A stretch of 39,175 nucleotides of DNA. Source: Treponema sp. (lineage in GTDB: Bacteria > Spirochaetota > Spirochaetia > Treponematales > Treponemataceae). The stretch is taken from positions 1 through 39,175 of the forward strand of contig JAFXWC010000044.1 in NCBI GenBank assembly GCA_017534445.1. The letters are read 5' to 3'. Below the pieces are notes generated by a model. The model had not been told where the DNA came from. It saw nothing but the letters and a program-made list of their open reading frames with translations, and searched no databases. The translations under genes and the position numbers were made by a program. Positions 1 to 7,747 of the stretch are shown here, one piece after another (position 1 is the first letter of the stretch; every line of letters starts with the position of its first letter).

Positions 1-3
1 AAG

Positions 4-135
4 ATGGGTTCTTAGGGCGTAAGCCCTAAGCCGTGCCGGGAAAGGGAGGGGTTTTAGGGGAGGGAAAACCCTCGCTTCGGAGTAGGGGGTTGTCCCTCCC
101 CTAAGGTGGGGTATAAGGGCTCGCCCTTGAAAAGG
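4..135 (+). repeat. Family A structured repeat upstream of fabG
   Basis: This GC-rich element opens with GGTTCTTAGGG, a short hairpin closed by CCCTAAGCCGTGCC, then a long G-rich/C-rich stem (about 50-65 with 96-103) and a final small hairpin AAGGGCTCGCCCTT at 116-129. The same order of parts appears at 5788-5970, and the opening module recurs at 38905 and 39131, with different stem sequences but retained pairing. It ends about 20 bases before the fabG ribosome binding site, so it may lie in the fabG leader. Its function is unknown. Confidence 0.7.
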
Positions 136-156
136 TTTTATATAGTAGGAGAAAAT

Positions 157-903
157 ATGGATTTACTAAAAGGAAAAAAAGCCCTTGTAACAGGATCTTC
201 AAGAGGCATCGGATTTGAAATAGCAAAGACTTTCCTTGCAAACGGTGCGGAAGTCTGGGGTATGTGTACCCACGAATCAAAGAACAAGGCCCTGCTTGAA
301 CAGACTGCAAGCGAAAACGGAACAGCCTTCCACGAATTCTATGCGGATGCAGGAAACGCAGATGTCCTTACAGCCGCAGTAAAAGAAGTGCTTGCTGCTT
401 CCGGCGGATTCGACGTTCTTGTAAACAACGCAGGAATCACCCGCGACGGACTAAGCTTCCGCATGAAGAAAGAAGACTGGGATTCAGTTCTTGCAGTAAA
501 CCTTACTTCTGCATTCTTGGTTTGCCAGATTGTCTCCAACGACATGATTCACAAGAAGAGCGGCTCAATAATCAACATGTCTTCAATCGTTGGTCTTCAT
601 GGCAACGGCGGACAGGTAAACTATTCCGCAAGCAAGGGCGGCCTTATTGCCTTTAGCAAGTCTTTGGCAAAAGAAGTAGGCGGACGCGGCGTTCGCGTAA
701 ACTGCATTGCACCTGGCTTCATCGAAACAGACATGACCAGCGTTCTTAAAGAAGAATACCGCAAGGCAATGGAAGCAACAATTCCCCTCAAGCGTGCAGG
801 AAAGGCAGAAGAAGTTGCAAATGCAGCACTCTTCCTTGCAAGCGACCTTAGCGTATACGTTACGGGGCAGGTAATAGGAGTTGACGGCGGCATGGGCTGC
901 TAA
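157..903 (+). CDS. fabG: 3-oxoacyl-ACP reductase
   Basis: Cytosolic NADPH-dependent reductase of the type II fatty-acid elongation cycle, reducing 3-oxoacyl-ACP to 3-hydroxyacyl-ACP. The 248-residue length is typical of the short-chain dehydrogenase family. The nucleotide-binding motif GSSRGIG is at residues 13-19, NNAG at 90-93, the catalytic serine in MSS at 141-143, and the catalytic YSASK motif at 156-160 (Tyr156, Lys160). The ATG at 157 is chosen because AGGAG lies at 147-151; an in-frame start at 106 would begin inside the upstream repeat. fabF follows 180 bp downstream, which supports FabG over a generic short-chain dehydrogenase. Confidence 0.95.
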   Translation: MDLLKGKKALVTGSSRGIGFEIAKTFLANGAEVWGMCTHESKNKALLEQTASENGTAFHEFYADAGNADVLTAAVKEVLAASGGFDVLVNNAGITRDGLSFRMKKEDWDSVLAVNLTSAFLVCQIVSNDMIHKKSGSIINMSSIVGLHGNGGQVNYSASKGGLIAFSKSLAKEVGGRGVRVNCIAPGFIETDMTSVLKEEYRKAMEATIPLKRAGKAEEVANAALFLASDLSVYVTGQVIGVDGGMGC

Positions 904-938
904 ATAGAATAATAAGCCGAATGCTAAGCTTAAAAAAA

Positions 939-1006
939 GTGTCATTGCCGTACTTGATACGGCAATCTTTCAAAGTAGATTATCTGGTCTAGACCGATAA
1001 TGACAC
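939..1006. repeat. REP-like double palindrome with GTGTCATT ends
   Basis: A 68-bp element flanked by GTGTCATT (939-946) and AATGACAC (999-1006). It holds two internal palindromes: one of the form TTGCCGTA...TACGGCAA, and one around the perfect decamer GGTCTAGACC at 986-995 flanked by ATTATC and GATAAT. A shorter relative at 9027-9068 keeps both flanks, including the following GTGCAAAAA. It lies between fabG and fabF and could also act as a processing site or attenuator. Confidence 0.6.
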
Positions 1007-1083
1007 ATTTCGTGCAAAAAAAATCGATTTACAAACTAATAGATATTTTGTTGTGTTCGATATGACATATTTGGAGGATTTTT

Positions 1084-2331
1084 ATGAGAAGAGTAGTTGT
1101 TACAGGACTTGGATGCGTTTCACCTGTAGGAAATTCCGTTGAAGAAACATGGAATTCAATAAAGGCCGGAAAAAGCGGCATCGCTACAATCACGCACTAC
1201 GACAACACAAACTTTAAGGTAAAGTATGCCGCAGAAGTAAAAAACTTTAAGGCAGAAGACTACATGGACGGAAAGGCTGCCCGCAAAATGGCACTCTATA
1301 CAAAATATGCCGTGGCTGCCGCAAAACAGGCATTGGACGACGCAAGCCTTACAGACAAGAAGGACATTCTGGAAGACACAGCCGTTTACCTTGGCGTTGG
1401 AATCGGCGGACTCGAAGTTACGGAAAGCAGCATGAAGTCCTACTTTGACTCAGACCAGAAGCGCATGCCTCCAATGACAATCCCAGAGCTTATCCCCAAC
1501 GAAGGTGCCGGCAACATCAGCATCATCTTTGGCCTCCACGGAGCCGCACACACAGTTGCAACAGCATGTGCATCTGGAACAGACGCAATCGGAAACGCTT
1601 TGGACAACATCCGCTGCGGAAGAAGCGACGTCGTACTTGCAGGCGGTGCAGAAAGCACACAGTGTGGCTATGCAAACCTTGGCTTTACAATGCTCCAGGC
1701 TTTAAGCAGCAAGTGGGTGGACTGCCCGGAAAAGGCAAGCCGTCCATTCGACAAGCAGCGCGACGGATTCATCATGGGCGAAGGTGCAACAATCCTCGTG
1801 CTCGAAGAATATGAACACGCAAAGGCCCGCGGTGCAAAAATCTACGCTGAACTCGTAGGCTACGGCGCATCTTGCGACGGTTACCACCTTACAGCCCCCA
1901 ACCCCGACGGAATCACTGGCGCAAAGTGCATGACCCTTGCAATGAAAGACGCTGGAGTAAAACCGGAAGAAGTAACCTACTACAACGCACACGGAACTTC
2001 AACCCACTTAAACGACTCTGGAGAAACAAAAATGCTCCACATCGCATTCGGTGAGGCCGCAAAAAAGCTCCACATCTCTTCAACAAAAAGCATGACAGGC
2101 CACTGCCTTGGAAATGCCGGTGCACTCGAAGCACTTGTCTGCGTAAAGGCAATCCAGGACAGCTACATTCCTGCAACAATCAACCTTGACGAAGTAGACG
2201 TAGAAGGCGGCTGCGACCTTGACTACACGCCAAACAAGGGCATAGACATGAACGTAGACGTTGCCATGAGCGCAAACTTCGGCTTCGGTGGCCACAACGG
2301 CTGCCTGGTCTTCAAAAAGTTCAAGGCCTAA
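1084..2331 (+). CDS. fabF: 3-oxoacyl-ACP synthase II (KAS II)
   Basis: Condensing enzyme that extends acyl-ACP with malonyl-ACP in type II fatty-acid synthesis. The 415-residue length fits FabF. The catalytic triad is complete: Cys162 in ACASG, His303 in NAHGTST and His340 in KSMTGH, nearly the same positions as in E. coli FabF. The N-terminus RRVVVTGLG is typical of the family, and GFGGHN near the C-terminus is the conserved closing motif. TTTGGAGGATTTTT provides a strong Shine-Dalgarno 7 nt before the ATG. It is codirectional with fabG but separated by the palindromic element at 939-1006, so the two may be transcribed together or from a second promoter. Confidence 0.96.
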   Translation: MRRVVVTGLGCVSPVGNSVEETWNSIKAGKSGIATITHYDNTNFKVKYAAEVKNFKAEDYMDGKAARKMALYTKYAVAAAKQALDDASLTDKKDILEDTAVYLGVGIGGLEVTESSMKSYFDSDQKRMPPMTIPELIPNEGAGNISIIFGLHGAAHTVATACASGTDAIGNALDNIRCGRSDVVLAGGAESTQCGYANLGFTMLQALSSKWVDCPEKASRPFDKQRDGFIMGEGATILVLEEYEHAKARGAKIYAELVGYGASCDGYHLTAPNPDGITGAKCMTLAMKDAGVKPEEVTYYNAHGTSTHLNDSGETKMLHIAFGEAAKKLHISSTKSMTGHCLGNAGALEALVCVKAIQDSYIPATINLDEVDVEGGCDLDYTPNKGIDMNVDVAMSANFGFGGHNGCLVFKKFKA

Positions 2332-2339
2332 TTAAAACT

Positions 2340-2515
2340 TGTAGGTAAGGGGGGAAAGGTCTCCCCCTGCGCCCGCACTTCGTTGCGTGCTACCCCCTCT
2401 GCGGGGCAGACTCTTTGCAAAGCCCCGCAACGCCCCATTGCGCTTGGTGTTAGCAAAAATATCCGCGAGTTACGAAGTAACTCGGTAGCTCGCGCAGCGA
2501 GCGGACAACGCCTGC
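2340..2515. repeat. GC-rich hairpin-rich intergenic block
   Basis: The stretch from fabF to the next gene (2332-2640) holds no convincing ORF. It is a chain of short palindromes, for example GGGGGAAAGGTCTCCCCC near 2350, GCCCGCACTTCGTTGCGTGC near 2372, CGAGTTACGAAGTAACTCG near 2465 and GCTCGCGCAGCGAGC near 2490. The style matches the other structured repeats of the window, but I could not place it in families A-D. Confidence 0.5.
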
Positions 2516-2583
2516 TTAATTTGATTGCAAGGTCGAAAAAATCAATAGGCAAAAATTTCAAAACAAAGAATCGTCACCAAGAC

Positions 2584-2614
2584 GAAGAGCCGTCACCCTG
2601 AACTAGATTCAGGG
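2584..2614. repeat. REP-like palindrome
   Basis: GTCACCCTGAACTAGATTCAGGGT-type palindrome. Relatives of the form GTCATnCCGAACTnGATTCGGnAT lie at 7748-7872 and 37404-37505. These are short dispersed intergenic palindromes resembling REP elements. Confidence 0.55.
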
Positions 2615-2640
2615 TCTGTTCCGCAACAAATCCATCAGTC

Positions 2641-2886
2641 CTACAAATCCAAATCCCCAAGAACCGCCCGCAAAAAAGAATTCCCTACCTTGGCAAGAGC
2701 CAAAAGCTCCTTAACATCCTCAAATTCCTGCATCAAGCCGTATTCCTGCCCAAAGAAAACCTTAAGCCCTCCCTTTCCGTCAGACTCAGCCCTAAGCGCA
2801 TACCGCTTGCCGCCATATTCAAAAGAAAAATCCCTTCTTGCATTCAAAAAATCAACAAACTGTTCAACCGTCATACCCCCAAGCAT
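2641..2886 (-). CDS. Small conserved-type protein of unknown function (81 aa)
   Basis: I do not recognise this 81-residue soluble protein. It begins MLGGMTVEQFVDFLNARRDF, followed by an FEYGGKRYALR-like beta hairpin and a C-terminal helix rich in Leu, Ala and Glu. It looks like a compact domain with normal amino-acid composition and no signal or membrane segment. I chose the ATG at 2886 because GGGGGATT lies just before it; ATGs at 2874 (4 codons downstream) and 2925 (13 codons upstream, no Shine-Dalgarno) are alternatives. It is transcribed away from the DUF937 gene and stands alone. Confidence 0.6.
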   Translation of the reverse strand: MLGGMTVEQFVDFLNARRDFSFEYGGKRYALRAESDGKGGLKVFFGQEYGLMQEFEDVKELLALAKVGNSFLRAVLGDLDL

Positions 2887-3089
2887 ACCAATCCCCCGCC
2901 CCCTTGTAAAGTAAATAAAATTCATATCTAATATGGAAATCAAATTTTTCAATATTTTCTTGTGCAAAGAAACTGATTTTCCCCTTGCCCCAATTAATGT
3001 AAAAGTCAACTGCAAATTTCCAATAATTGTAATGTAAAAATATGTTAGAAAGCACTGTAAAAACGCAATTTATATATATAAACCAATAA

Positions 3090-3235
3090 GGAAATCAGTT
3101 TTGGGCGCAACGGGAAGGAAAATATGGCTGAAAATCCATTTGCGCGGAGCGACCGAAGGGAGTGAAAGTCCTATTACCGCGCACCATGGATTTTCAGCCA
3201 GATTTTCCTGGTAGTGGAGCCCAAAACTGATTTCC
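3090..3235. repeat. 146-bp imperfect inverted repeat
   Basis: The outer arms GGAAATCAGTTTTGGGC (3090-3106) and GCCCAAAACTGATTTCC (3219-3235) are perfect complements. Inside them GGCTGAAAATCCAT pairs with ATGGATTTTCAGCC, and CGCGG pairs with CCGCG further in. The result is one long interrupted hairpin upstream of the DUF937 promoter. It resembles the variable-stem hairpins of repeat family D, but with unique arm sequences. Confidence 0.7.
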
Positions 3236-3287
3236 GTTGTTGTTTCTTCTTCAAGATAAAATTAATTTCCCAAAAATCAAAAATGCG

Positions 3288-3296
3288 TGTTATAAT
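3288..3296 (+). promoter_or_regulatory. Extended -10 promoter for the DUF937 gene
   Basis: TGTTATAAT is a consensus extended -10 element; no good -35 is visible. The predicted start near 3303 gives a leader of about 65 nt that contains the hairpin at 3309-3353. Confidence 0.6.
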
Positions 3297-3308
3297 AAAA
3301 GCATATTT

Positions 3309-3353
3309 CAATCTTTCAGATTGCAATTTTTCAGATTGTAATCTGAAAGATTG
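3309..3353 (+). promoter_or_regulatory. Leader hairpin upstream of the DUF937 gene
   Basis: CAATCTTTCAGATT (3309-3322) pairs perfectly with AATCTGAAAGATTG (3340-3353). A nested alternative, TTCAGATT-GT-AATCTGAA, uses the inner copy of the same sequence. The stem ends 7 nt before the AGGAG at 3361. It could regulate translation or stabilise the transcript, or act as a DNA operator. Which of these applies is not known. Confidence 0.5.
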
Positions 3354-3370
3354 CATTCACAGGAGCAATT

Positions 3371-4012
3371 ATGGACGCATCATCAATTTTAACGGCAATG
3401 CTAAGCACATCCAACATCAAAAACATCGGAAAAGCATCTGGCGCTTCCACCGACCAAGTAAAGAGCGTTTTAACAAGCGCACTTCCAACCCTTTTGTCCG
3501 GGGCAAGCACCCAGGCAAACACAGCCTCAACCGCAGCAGGCTTCCTTCAGGCACTCACAAGCCACGCTGGAGACTCCGCAAGCAAGATAGACCTTGGCGA
3601 CGGAGCAAAAATCCTTTCACATTTATTGGGCTCTTCCCAGGCAAAAAACACAACTTCAATCGCAAAGGCATCCGGCGTAGAAAAGTCAACCGTAACATCC
3701 ATCCTTGCAGCGGCCGCACCCTTGCTTCTTAGCGTACTGGGCAAGCAGTCAAACGACTCCGGCATGAGCGGCAATGCACTAGGCTCCCTCTTGGGCGGAC
3801 TTTCTGCCGGCAACATGGGCTCCCTTCTTACGGGCCTCTTGGGTGGCACATCTTCTTCTGGCACAAATTCATCTTCAAGCTCATCATCCAGCAAACCCGG
3901 AAAGAAACCGGCCGCAAAAAAGCCTGCCGCAAAGAAACCTGCCGCCAAAAAAGACAGCGACACCCTCTCCCAGGTTGCAGGCCTTGTCGGAAGCCTTCTT
4001 ACGGGCAAGTAA
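3371..4012 (+). CDS. DUF937 family protein with lysine-rich tail
   Basis: The 213-residue protein is rich in Ala, Ser, Leu and Gly and has no signal peptide. Residues 1-165 carry the pattern of DUF937 (YidB-like): repeated helical segments with TLLSGAS and PLLLSVLG motifs and glycine-rich turns such as LGSLLGGL. A serine run follows at about 166-178, then three tandem KPAAK units resembling the tail of histone H1 or HU-like proteins, and a final hydrophobic segment (LSQVAGLVGSLLTGK). The biochemical role of DUF937 is not established. AGGAG sits 6 nt before the ATG. The lysine-rich repeat could bind nucleic acid or another polyanion; this is inference. Confidence 0.8.
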   Translation: MDASSILTAMLSTSNIKNIGKASGASTDQVKSVLTSALPTLLSGASTQANTASTAAGFLQALTSHAGDSASKIDLGDGAKILSHLLGSSQAKNTTSIAKASGVEKSTVTSILAAAAPLLLSVLGKQSNDSGMSGNALGSLLGGLSAGNMGSLLTGLLGGTSSSGTNSSSSSSSSKPGKKPAAKKPAAKKPAAKKDSDTLSQVAGLVGSLLTGK

Positions 4013-4146
4013 GCCTTTTGCATTTCCCAGCCGGGGCAACCTTTGCCTTGGTGCGGCAATGCAGAAAAGATAGCTTGACATCTGCCGTAATTCTGCGGCG
4101 GATTTTTCCTTGCGCTGCACGTCCGCATAGACGTGAAGGAGTAACA

Positions 4147-4995
4147 ATGAAAAAGTTTTTGATGGTAATGGCCTTTCTCTTCTCTTTTACCAGCCTTTTT
4201 GCACAGGAAGAGGAGACCATCGTTTTTACCGAAGGAGTGCACGTTCCCCGCACATACACAATCACCAAAGACAAAATAAGCATTCATGACGAAGAAACAG
4301 AAACAACGGAAGAACTTGACCGCAGCAGATTTTTCCTTGGCGAAGACAAATTCTATCATTTCATAAACAAAGGTGATGTTGAGGAAATCGCTTTCTTTGC
4401 CAACAATTCCCACGTCCAGTTTTTCTCCCTCGAATATGTGGAAGATGAAAGTACCGAGTCGTTTCTGGAATGGGAGCGGTCATTCAGAAAGACCGTGCAG
4501 GAAAACAATATGTATTTTTCCTTCCGTGACTTTGGTGCAAAATACTCCGCAAGTTCCGAGCTAAAGGAAAAGACTACAAAATATGTCGCAGAAAACCTTG
4601 CAACCTTTTCCCTGCCACCTGCCGACAAGGGAAGCTCTTCAACTTGGGATACCGAACATAAGCCTTGGGTAGAAGGCGCAAAAGGCTACGGAATAAACCA
4701 GTACATAAAGTTAAAAACGACAACTCCGTTTTCCAGCCTTTCAATCGTAAACGGCTACGTTGACTTTTACCGCAGGGACTTGTACAAAAAGAATTCAAGG
4801 GTAAAAACCTTCCGCGTAAAAGATTTGGATAACAAGCTGGAATATGACATCAACCTGGACGACGCCGTTTATGTACAGTGCATAAAACTCAAAAAGCCAA
4901 CCAAAAACATAATTCTTTACATCAAAGAAGTCTACAAAGGCGACAAATGGGACGACACCTGCGTTTCCTGCCTTGTACCAACTAGACTTGATTAA
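4147..4995 (+). CDS. Secreted protein with probable NADase-type glycan-binding domain
   Basis: The 282-residue precursor has a signal peptide MKKFLMVMAFLFSFTSLFA with probable cleavage before Gln20. The C-terminal half (about 170-280) has the pattern I associate with the discoidin-like 'NADase-type glycan-binding' domain: GYGINQYIKLK, LSIVNGYVDFY, then NSRVKTFRV, DDAVYVQCIKLK and a final IKEVYKGDKWDDTCVSC. The N-terminal half is charged and has no motif I recognise. It is therefore probably an exported surface or periplasmic binding protein. The ATG at 4147 follows AAGGAG and begins the signal peptide; the longer in-frame start at 4018 has neither. The domain assignment is from memory and moderate. 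Confidence 0.72.
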   Translation: MKKFLMVMAFLFSFTSLFAQEEETIVFTEGVHVPRTYTITKDKISIHDEETETTEELDRSRFFLGEDKFYHFINKGDVEEIAFFANNSHVQFFSLEYVEDESTESFLEWERSFRKTVQENNMYFSFRDFGAKYSASSELKEKTTKYVAENLATFSLPPADKGSSSTWDTEHKPWVEGAKGYGINQYIKLKTTTPFSSLSIVNGYVDFYRRDLYKKNSRVKTFRVKDLDNKLEYDINLDDAVYVQCIKLKKPTKNIILYIKEVYKGDKWDDTCVSCLVPTRLD

Positions 4996-5009
4996 TCCTA
5001 AAATTCTTC

Positions 5010-5155
5010 TGGAGCGGCTTTTGTAGTCTTACTGTGCGTAAGGCTACGCCGTTCCGCAATCTTTCGTATTACCCGCTTTCCAAGGCTGCGCTTACGCTCC
5101 GGCCCGCCTGCGGCGGTCTTGCTTCGCAACCTTTCCAATCGGGGCTAGGCTCTAT
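5010..5155 (-). repeat. Family B structured repeat, diverged copy
   Basis: Read on the minus strand it begins GAGCCTAGCCCCGATTGGAAAGG and ends with a GGAACGGCGTAGCC-type segment. The opening matches the CCTACGCCCGATTGGAAGGG start of the copies at 20068 and 32436, and the CTTGGAAAGCGGG part matches their CCCTG(C/G)AAAGCGGGG. Several small hairpins follow one another. No gene lies in 4996-5199. Confidence 0.55.
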
Positions 5156-5199
5156 TTGCAAAAGCTGCTAAGAAAACATTCGTCTTTTGCTTTAATAAT

Positions 5200-5406
5200 T
5201 CAATCCGCTTCGTTTGGATGTTTATCATTTTTACCTTGTTTTTTTTTCAGACAAGTTGCAAAAACAGACACCAACATCAGCGCAATGATAAGCCAGCCTC
5301 CGTTTTTTTGAATAAATACAAATATGTGGTCAATCATATTTTTTATAGATTCAATAAGATCGAAGAAACTTACGGATGATTTTGGAATGTGGCTGTACAT
5401 CCTCAT
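5200..5406 (-). CDS. Small single-pass membrane protein (68 aa)
   Basis: No family recognised. The protein has an amphipathic N-terminal part (FFDLIESIKNMIDHIFVFI), one clear membrane segment (GGWLIIALMLVSVFATCL) and a highly charged tail ending near KKKQGKNDKHPNEAD. The start ATG lies one base after the stop of the upstream gene (TAA-A-ATG), which suggests translational coupling in a two-gene operon. A second ATG two codons later is equally possible. The size and topology would suit a holin-like, toxin-like or anchoring peptide, but nothing decides this. Confidence 0.55.
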   Translation of the reverse strand: MRMYSHIPKSSVSFFDLIESIKNMIDHIFVFIQKNGGWLIIALMLVSVFATCLKKKQGKNDKHPNEAD

Positions 5407-5407
5407 T

Positions 5408-5602
5408 TTAGTCTTCGTCCTTATCGTAACGGCTGTAAAACTCTTTAGAAGAACTTGCCCCGCTCCAGGCAGTGCGCTTTTCGTAAAGCATCTCCGCATC
5501 TTCCCGCCCCTGAACATTAGCCCACTCTGAATACCGCCCACTTTCCAAAGGCCTTATTCCGTCTTTTTTCTTTTCGTCCAAATCTTCCTTACCGTTTGCC
5601 AT
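5408..5602 (-). CDS. Small charged protein of unknown function (64 aa)
   Basis: A hydrophilic 64-residue protein beginning MANGKEDLDEKKKDG, with a middle part GRYSEWANVQGREDAEML and an acidic end. I do not recognise it. The ATG at 5602 has AAGGAAGG upstream, and a near-consensus promoter precedes it (5626-5654), so it is probably expressed. It is the first gene of a pair with the membrane peptide at 5200-5406 and is divergent from the AAA ATPase gene. Confidence 0.55.
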   Translation of the reverse strand: MANGKEDLDEKKKDGIRPLESGRYSEWANVQGREDAEMLYEKRTAWSGASSSKEFYSRYDKDED

Positions 5603-5625
5603 CTTTTCCTTCCTTCTACGCCCCA

Positions 5626-5654
5626 ATAATAATTACAAAAAAGCCCCCTGTCAA
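5626..5654 (-). promoter_or_regulatory. Promoter of the two-gene minus-strand operon
   Basis: On the minus strand TTGACA (5649-5654), a 17-bp spacer and TATTAT (5626-5631) make a near-consensus sigma-70-type promoter. Its start point is close upstream of the AAGGAAGG ribosome binding site for the gene at 5408-5602. Confidence 0.7.
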
Positions 5655-5787
5655 CAAAAGTTTTTTCTTAAATAAATTCTGCGAAAAAATAAGTTAATAC
5701 AAATAGCATAAATAAATAGAATTCAGAAGTGTAAGTGTGCAAGGAGAACTGTCTGTATATGGATAAAAATCGCTGTGAATTAAATGA

Positions 5788-5970
5788 AACCGGGTTCTTA
5801 GGCATATCGCGAAACGTTGAGCGATATGGCCCTAAGCCGTGCCCGAGATGAGACGGTAGCAAGTGCGTACCGTTGAAGGGTGGTTTGGAGGGGGAAAAAC
5901 AGCGGGCTTCGGACTCTGAGCGGTTTTTCCCCCTCCAAGTTTGGGGGTCCAAGGGATCTCCCTTGAAAAT
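5788..5970 (+). repeat. Family A structured repeat upstream of the AAA ATPase gene
   Basis: Opens GGGTTCTTAGG with a longer hairpin whose arms are CATATCGC and GCGATATG, then CCTAAGCCGTGCC. A second hairpin has arms GACGGTA and TACCGTT, a third has arms of the type TTGGAGGGGGAAAAAC and GTTTTTCCCCCTCCAA, and the last is CAAGGGATCTCCCTTG. The order of parts equals that at 4-135, while the stem sequences differ in a pair-preserving way. Confidence 0.75.
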
Positions 5971-6003
5971 ATTTTTAAGTAAGCATAATGTTTTTTTTTC
6001 GCT

Positions 6004-6020
6004 CTATCATGAGATGAAAG
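6004..6020. promoter_or_regulatory. Putative WYL-regulator operator, AAA ATPase gene
   Basis: CTATCA-N5-TGAAAG, one mismatch from the perfect CTATCA-N5-TGATAG found upstream of the WYL gene and the exonuclease gene. It covers the -35 position of the promoter whose -10 is at 6031-6036. Confidence 0.6.
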
Positions 6021-6027
6021 ACCAATG

Positions 6028-6036
6028 TGCTATATT
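6028..6036 (+). promoter_or_regulatory. Extended -10 promoter for the AAA ATPase gene
   Basis: TGCTATATT, an extended -10 element without a recognisable -35 because the operator at 6004-6020 occupies that position. The predicted start near 6043 gives a leader of about 20 nt containing GGAGG at 6053-6057. Confidence 0.6.
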
Positions 6037-6062
6037 ACCTTAGTAAACTAGCGGAGGTATAT

Positions 6063-7733
6063 ATGGTAAACAAAGACAGCGTTAGGTTCAATGTATTGGA
6101 AGCAATTTCGGTAGTTGCAAACAAGCTTTCTGATTCTAAGTTAAGAATCAGAAAAACGCAAGAGTTTTCCAAAGCACAGGAAAGGCTAGACAGCTATTTT
6201 AAAACCAAAAGCAGCGCAACCTGGATACTTTGCGGCATCATCTCGCATTATTTTGACAACGAAGGAGACGGCTGCAATTTTAACAAGCTTTCAAATTTCT
6301 TTTGCGTACCCGTAATGAAAGTCGTATCTTATACAAGCGATATAGAGACCTTGCTAAAAAAAGGTTATATAACAAACACAGTTGGGCTGGATAGCGAGGA
6401 AGTGGGCATTCAAAATTGCTTTGAACTTTCTAGCGAATTTCTACAGTCTATTATCAGTAACAAGAAAATTTCCATCACAGACAAAAACGAAGGCGAAGAC
6501 TTTGTGTTTTCAACAATTAGAAAAATGGGAAGGTTAATAGACAATCCTTTCGCTCCGAATTGTGATAAAACTTTGCAGATAAAAGATATGGAAACAAAAC
6601 TTTCTAACAATGCGTTCTTTTCCTCTGTTATTAAACTTGTTTCAGATTTTCATGACCGGATGTTTTTCTATGACTGCTGCTCGGATTTGCTTGATGGACA
6701 CGAATCACATTTGTCTACCACCCTGGATAATGTTTATGCAGACAATAAATTCATTCTTGCCGATGACTTTTTGAATGAAAGCCACATCCTCTTAAAAACG
6801 GACTTAATAGAATTCACGCAAAAAGGGAATCTTATGGATTCTGAAGTCCAACCTACGGCAAAGGCAAAAGAAATGCTCTTGGGCGAAAAAGCAAAGTTCT
6901 TTACAAAATCCGCAAAAGGCACGGAAATCATTCAGCCCCAGTCCATAAAGCAAAAGGCCCTCTTCTATGCCAGGGAAAACGAAGCAGAAATCAACCGCCT
7001 AAAATCATCCCTTCACGAAGAAAACCTGCGCCCCATTCAGAAACGCCTGTTGGAAAAAGGCTTGCCCCAAGGAATTGCCGTCCTGCTCTACGGTGCGCCC
7101 GGTACCGGAAAAACGGAAAGCGTCTATCAGATTGCAAAAGAAACAGGCAGGCAAATTCTCCATGTGGACATAAGCAGCGCAAAATCCTGCTGGTTCGGTG
7201 AAAGCGAAAAAAACATTAAGAAAGTCTTTACCGACTACAGAAGCTTGTGCAAAACCGCAAAAAGCGACAAGAACGGAAAAATGCCCATCCTGCTTTTTAA
7301 TGAAGCGGATGCCATACTTTCCAAACGCAAGGATTCTGCAAGCGGAAATGTGGTTCAGACGGAAAACGCCATGCAGAACATCATCTTGGAAGAAATGGAA
7401 AAACTCGAAGGCATAATGATTTGCACCACAAACCTTGCCACCAATCTTGACACCGCCTTCGAAAGACGCTTCTTGTTCAAGATAAAATTCGAAAACCCAA
7501 CAGTAGAAGCCAAGCAAAAAATCTGGAAGTCGAAATTGGACTGGCTCAATGATGACATGATTTTGTCCGTGGCACAAAACTATGACTTAAGCGGCGGCCA
7601 AATAGACAACATAGTCAGAAAAATCACCATGGATGAAATCCTAACCGGCAAAAGACCAGATTTAAACGAACTGCACCAGCTCTGCAAAAGCGAAAGACTA
7701 GGCAACGCCGAAAAAAGAATCGGCTTCTTCTAA
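6063..7733 (+). CDS. AAA+ ATPase, WYL-linked
   Basis: Cytosolic 556-residue protein. Residues 1-320 have no motif I recognise; 50-110 may be a winged-helix-like fold. The C-terminal AAA+ module has Walker A GAPGTGKT at 344-351, Walker B ILLFNEAD at 409-416, sensor 1 TTNL at 455-458 and an arginine-finger-like ERRF at 467-470. The Walker B box has Asn413 where most AAA+ proteins have Asp, but Glu414 for hydrolysis is present. It resembles the SpoVK/COG0464 type used for remodelling proteins or nucleoprotein. The start at 6063 follows GGAGG; the upstream in-frame ATG at 6027 overlaps the promoter. The shared operator links it to the WYL regulator and the exonuclease. Confidence 0.85.
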   Translation: MVNKDSVRFNVLEAISVVANKLSDSKLRIRKTQEFSKAQERLDSYFKTKSSATWILCGIISHYFDNEGDGCNFNKLSNFFCVPVMKVVSYTSDIETLLKKGYITNTVGLDSEEVGIQNCFELSSEFLQSIISNKKISITDKNEGEDFVFSTIRKMGRLIDNPFAPNCDKTLQIKDMETKLSNNAFFSSVIKLVSDFHDRMFFYDCCSDLLDGHESHLSTTLDNVYADNKFILADDFLNESHILLKTDLIEFTQKGNLMDSEVQPTAKAKEMLLGEKAKFFTKSAKGTEIIQPQSIKQKALFYARENEAEINRLKSSLHEENLRPIQKRLLEKGLPQGIAVLLYGAPGTGKTESVYQIAKETGRQILHVDISSAKSCWFGESEKNIKKVFTDYRSLCKTAKSDKNGKMPILLFNEADAILSKRKDSASGNVVQTENAMQNIILEEMEKLEGIMICTTNLATNLDTAFERRFLFKIKFENPTVEAKQKIWKSKLDWLNDDMILSVAQNYDLSGGQIDNIVRKITMDEILTGKRPDLNELHQLCKSERLGNAEKRIGFF

Positions 7734-7747
7734 AACTAAAATAATTT

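Noticed and set aside
3547..4413. 288-codon ORF on the minus strand
   Set aside because: It runs antisense to the DUF937 gene and into the secreted-protein gene, both of which have proper starts, ribosome binding sites and recognisable domains; its protein has no motif.
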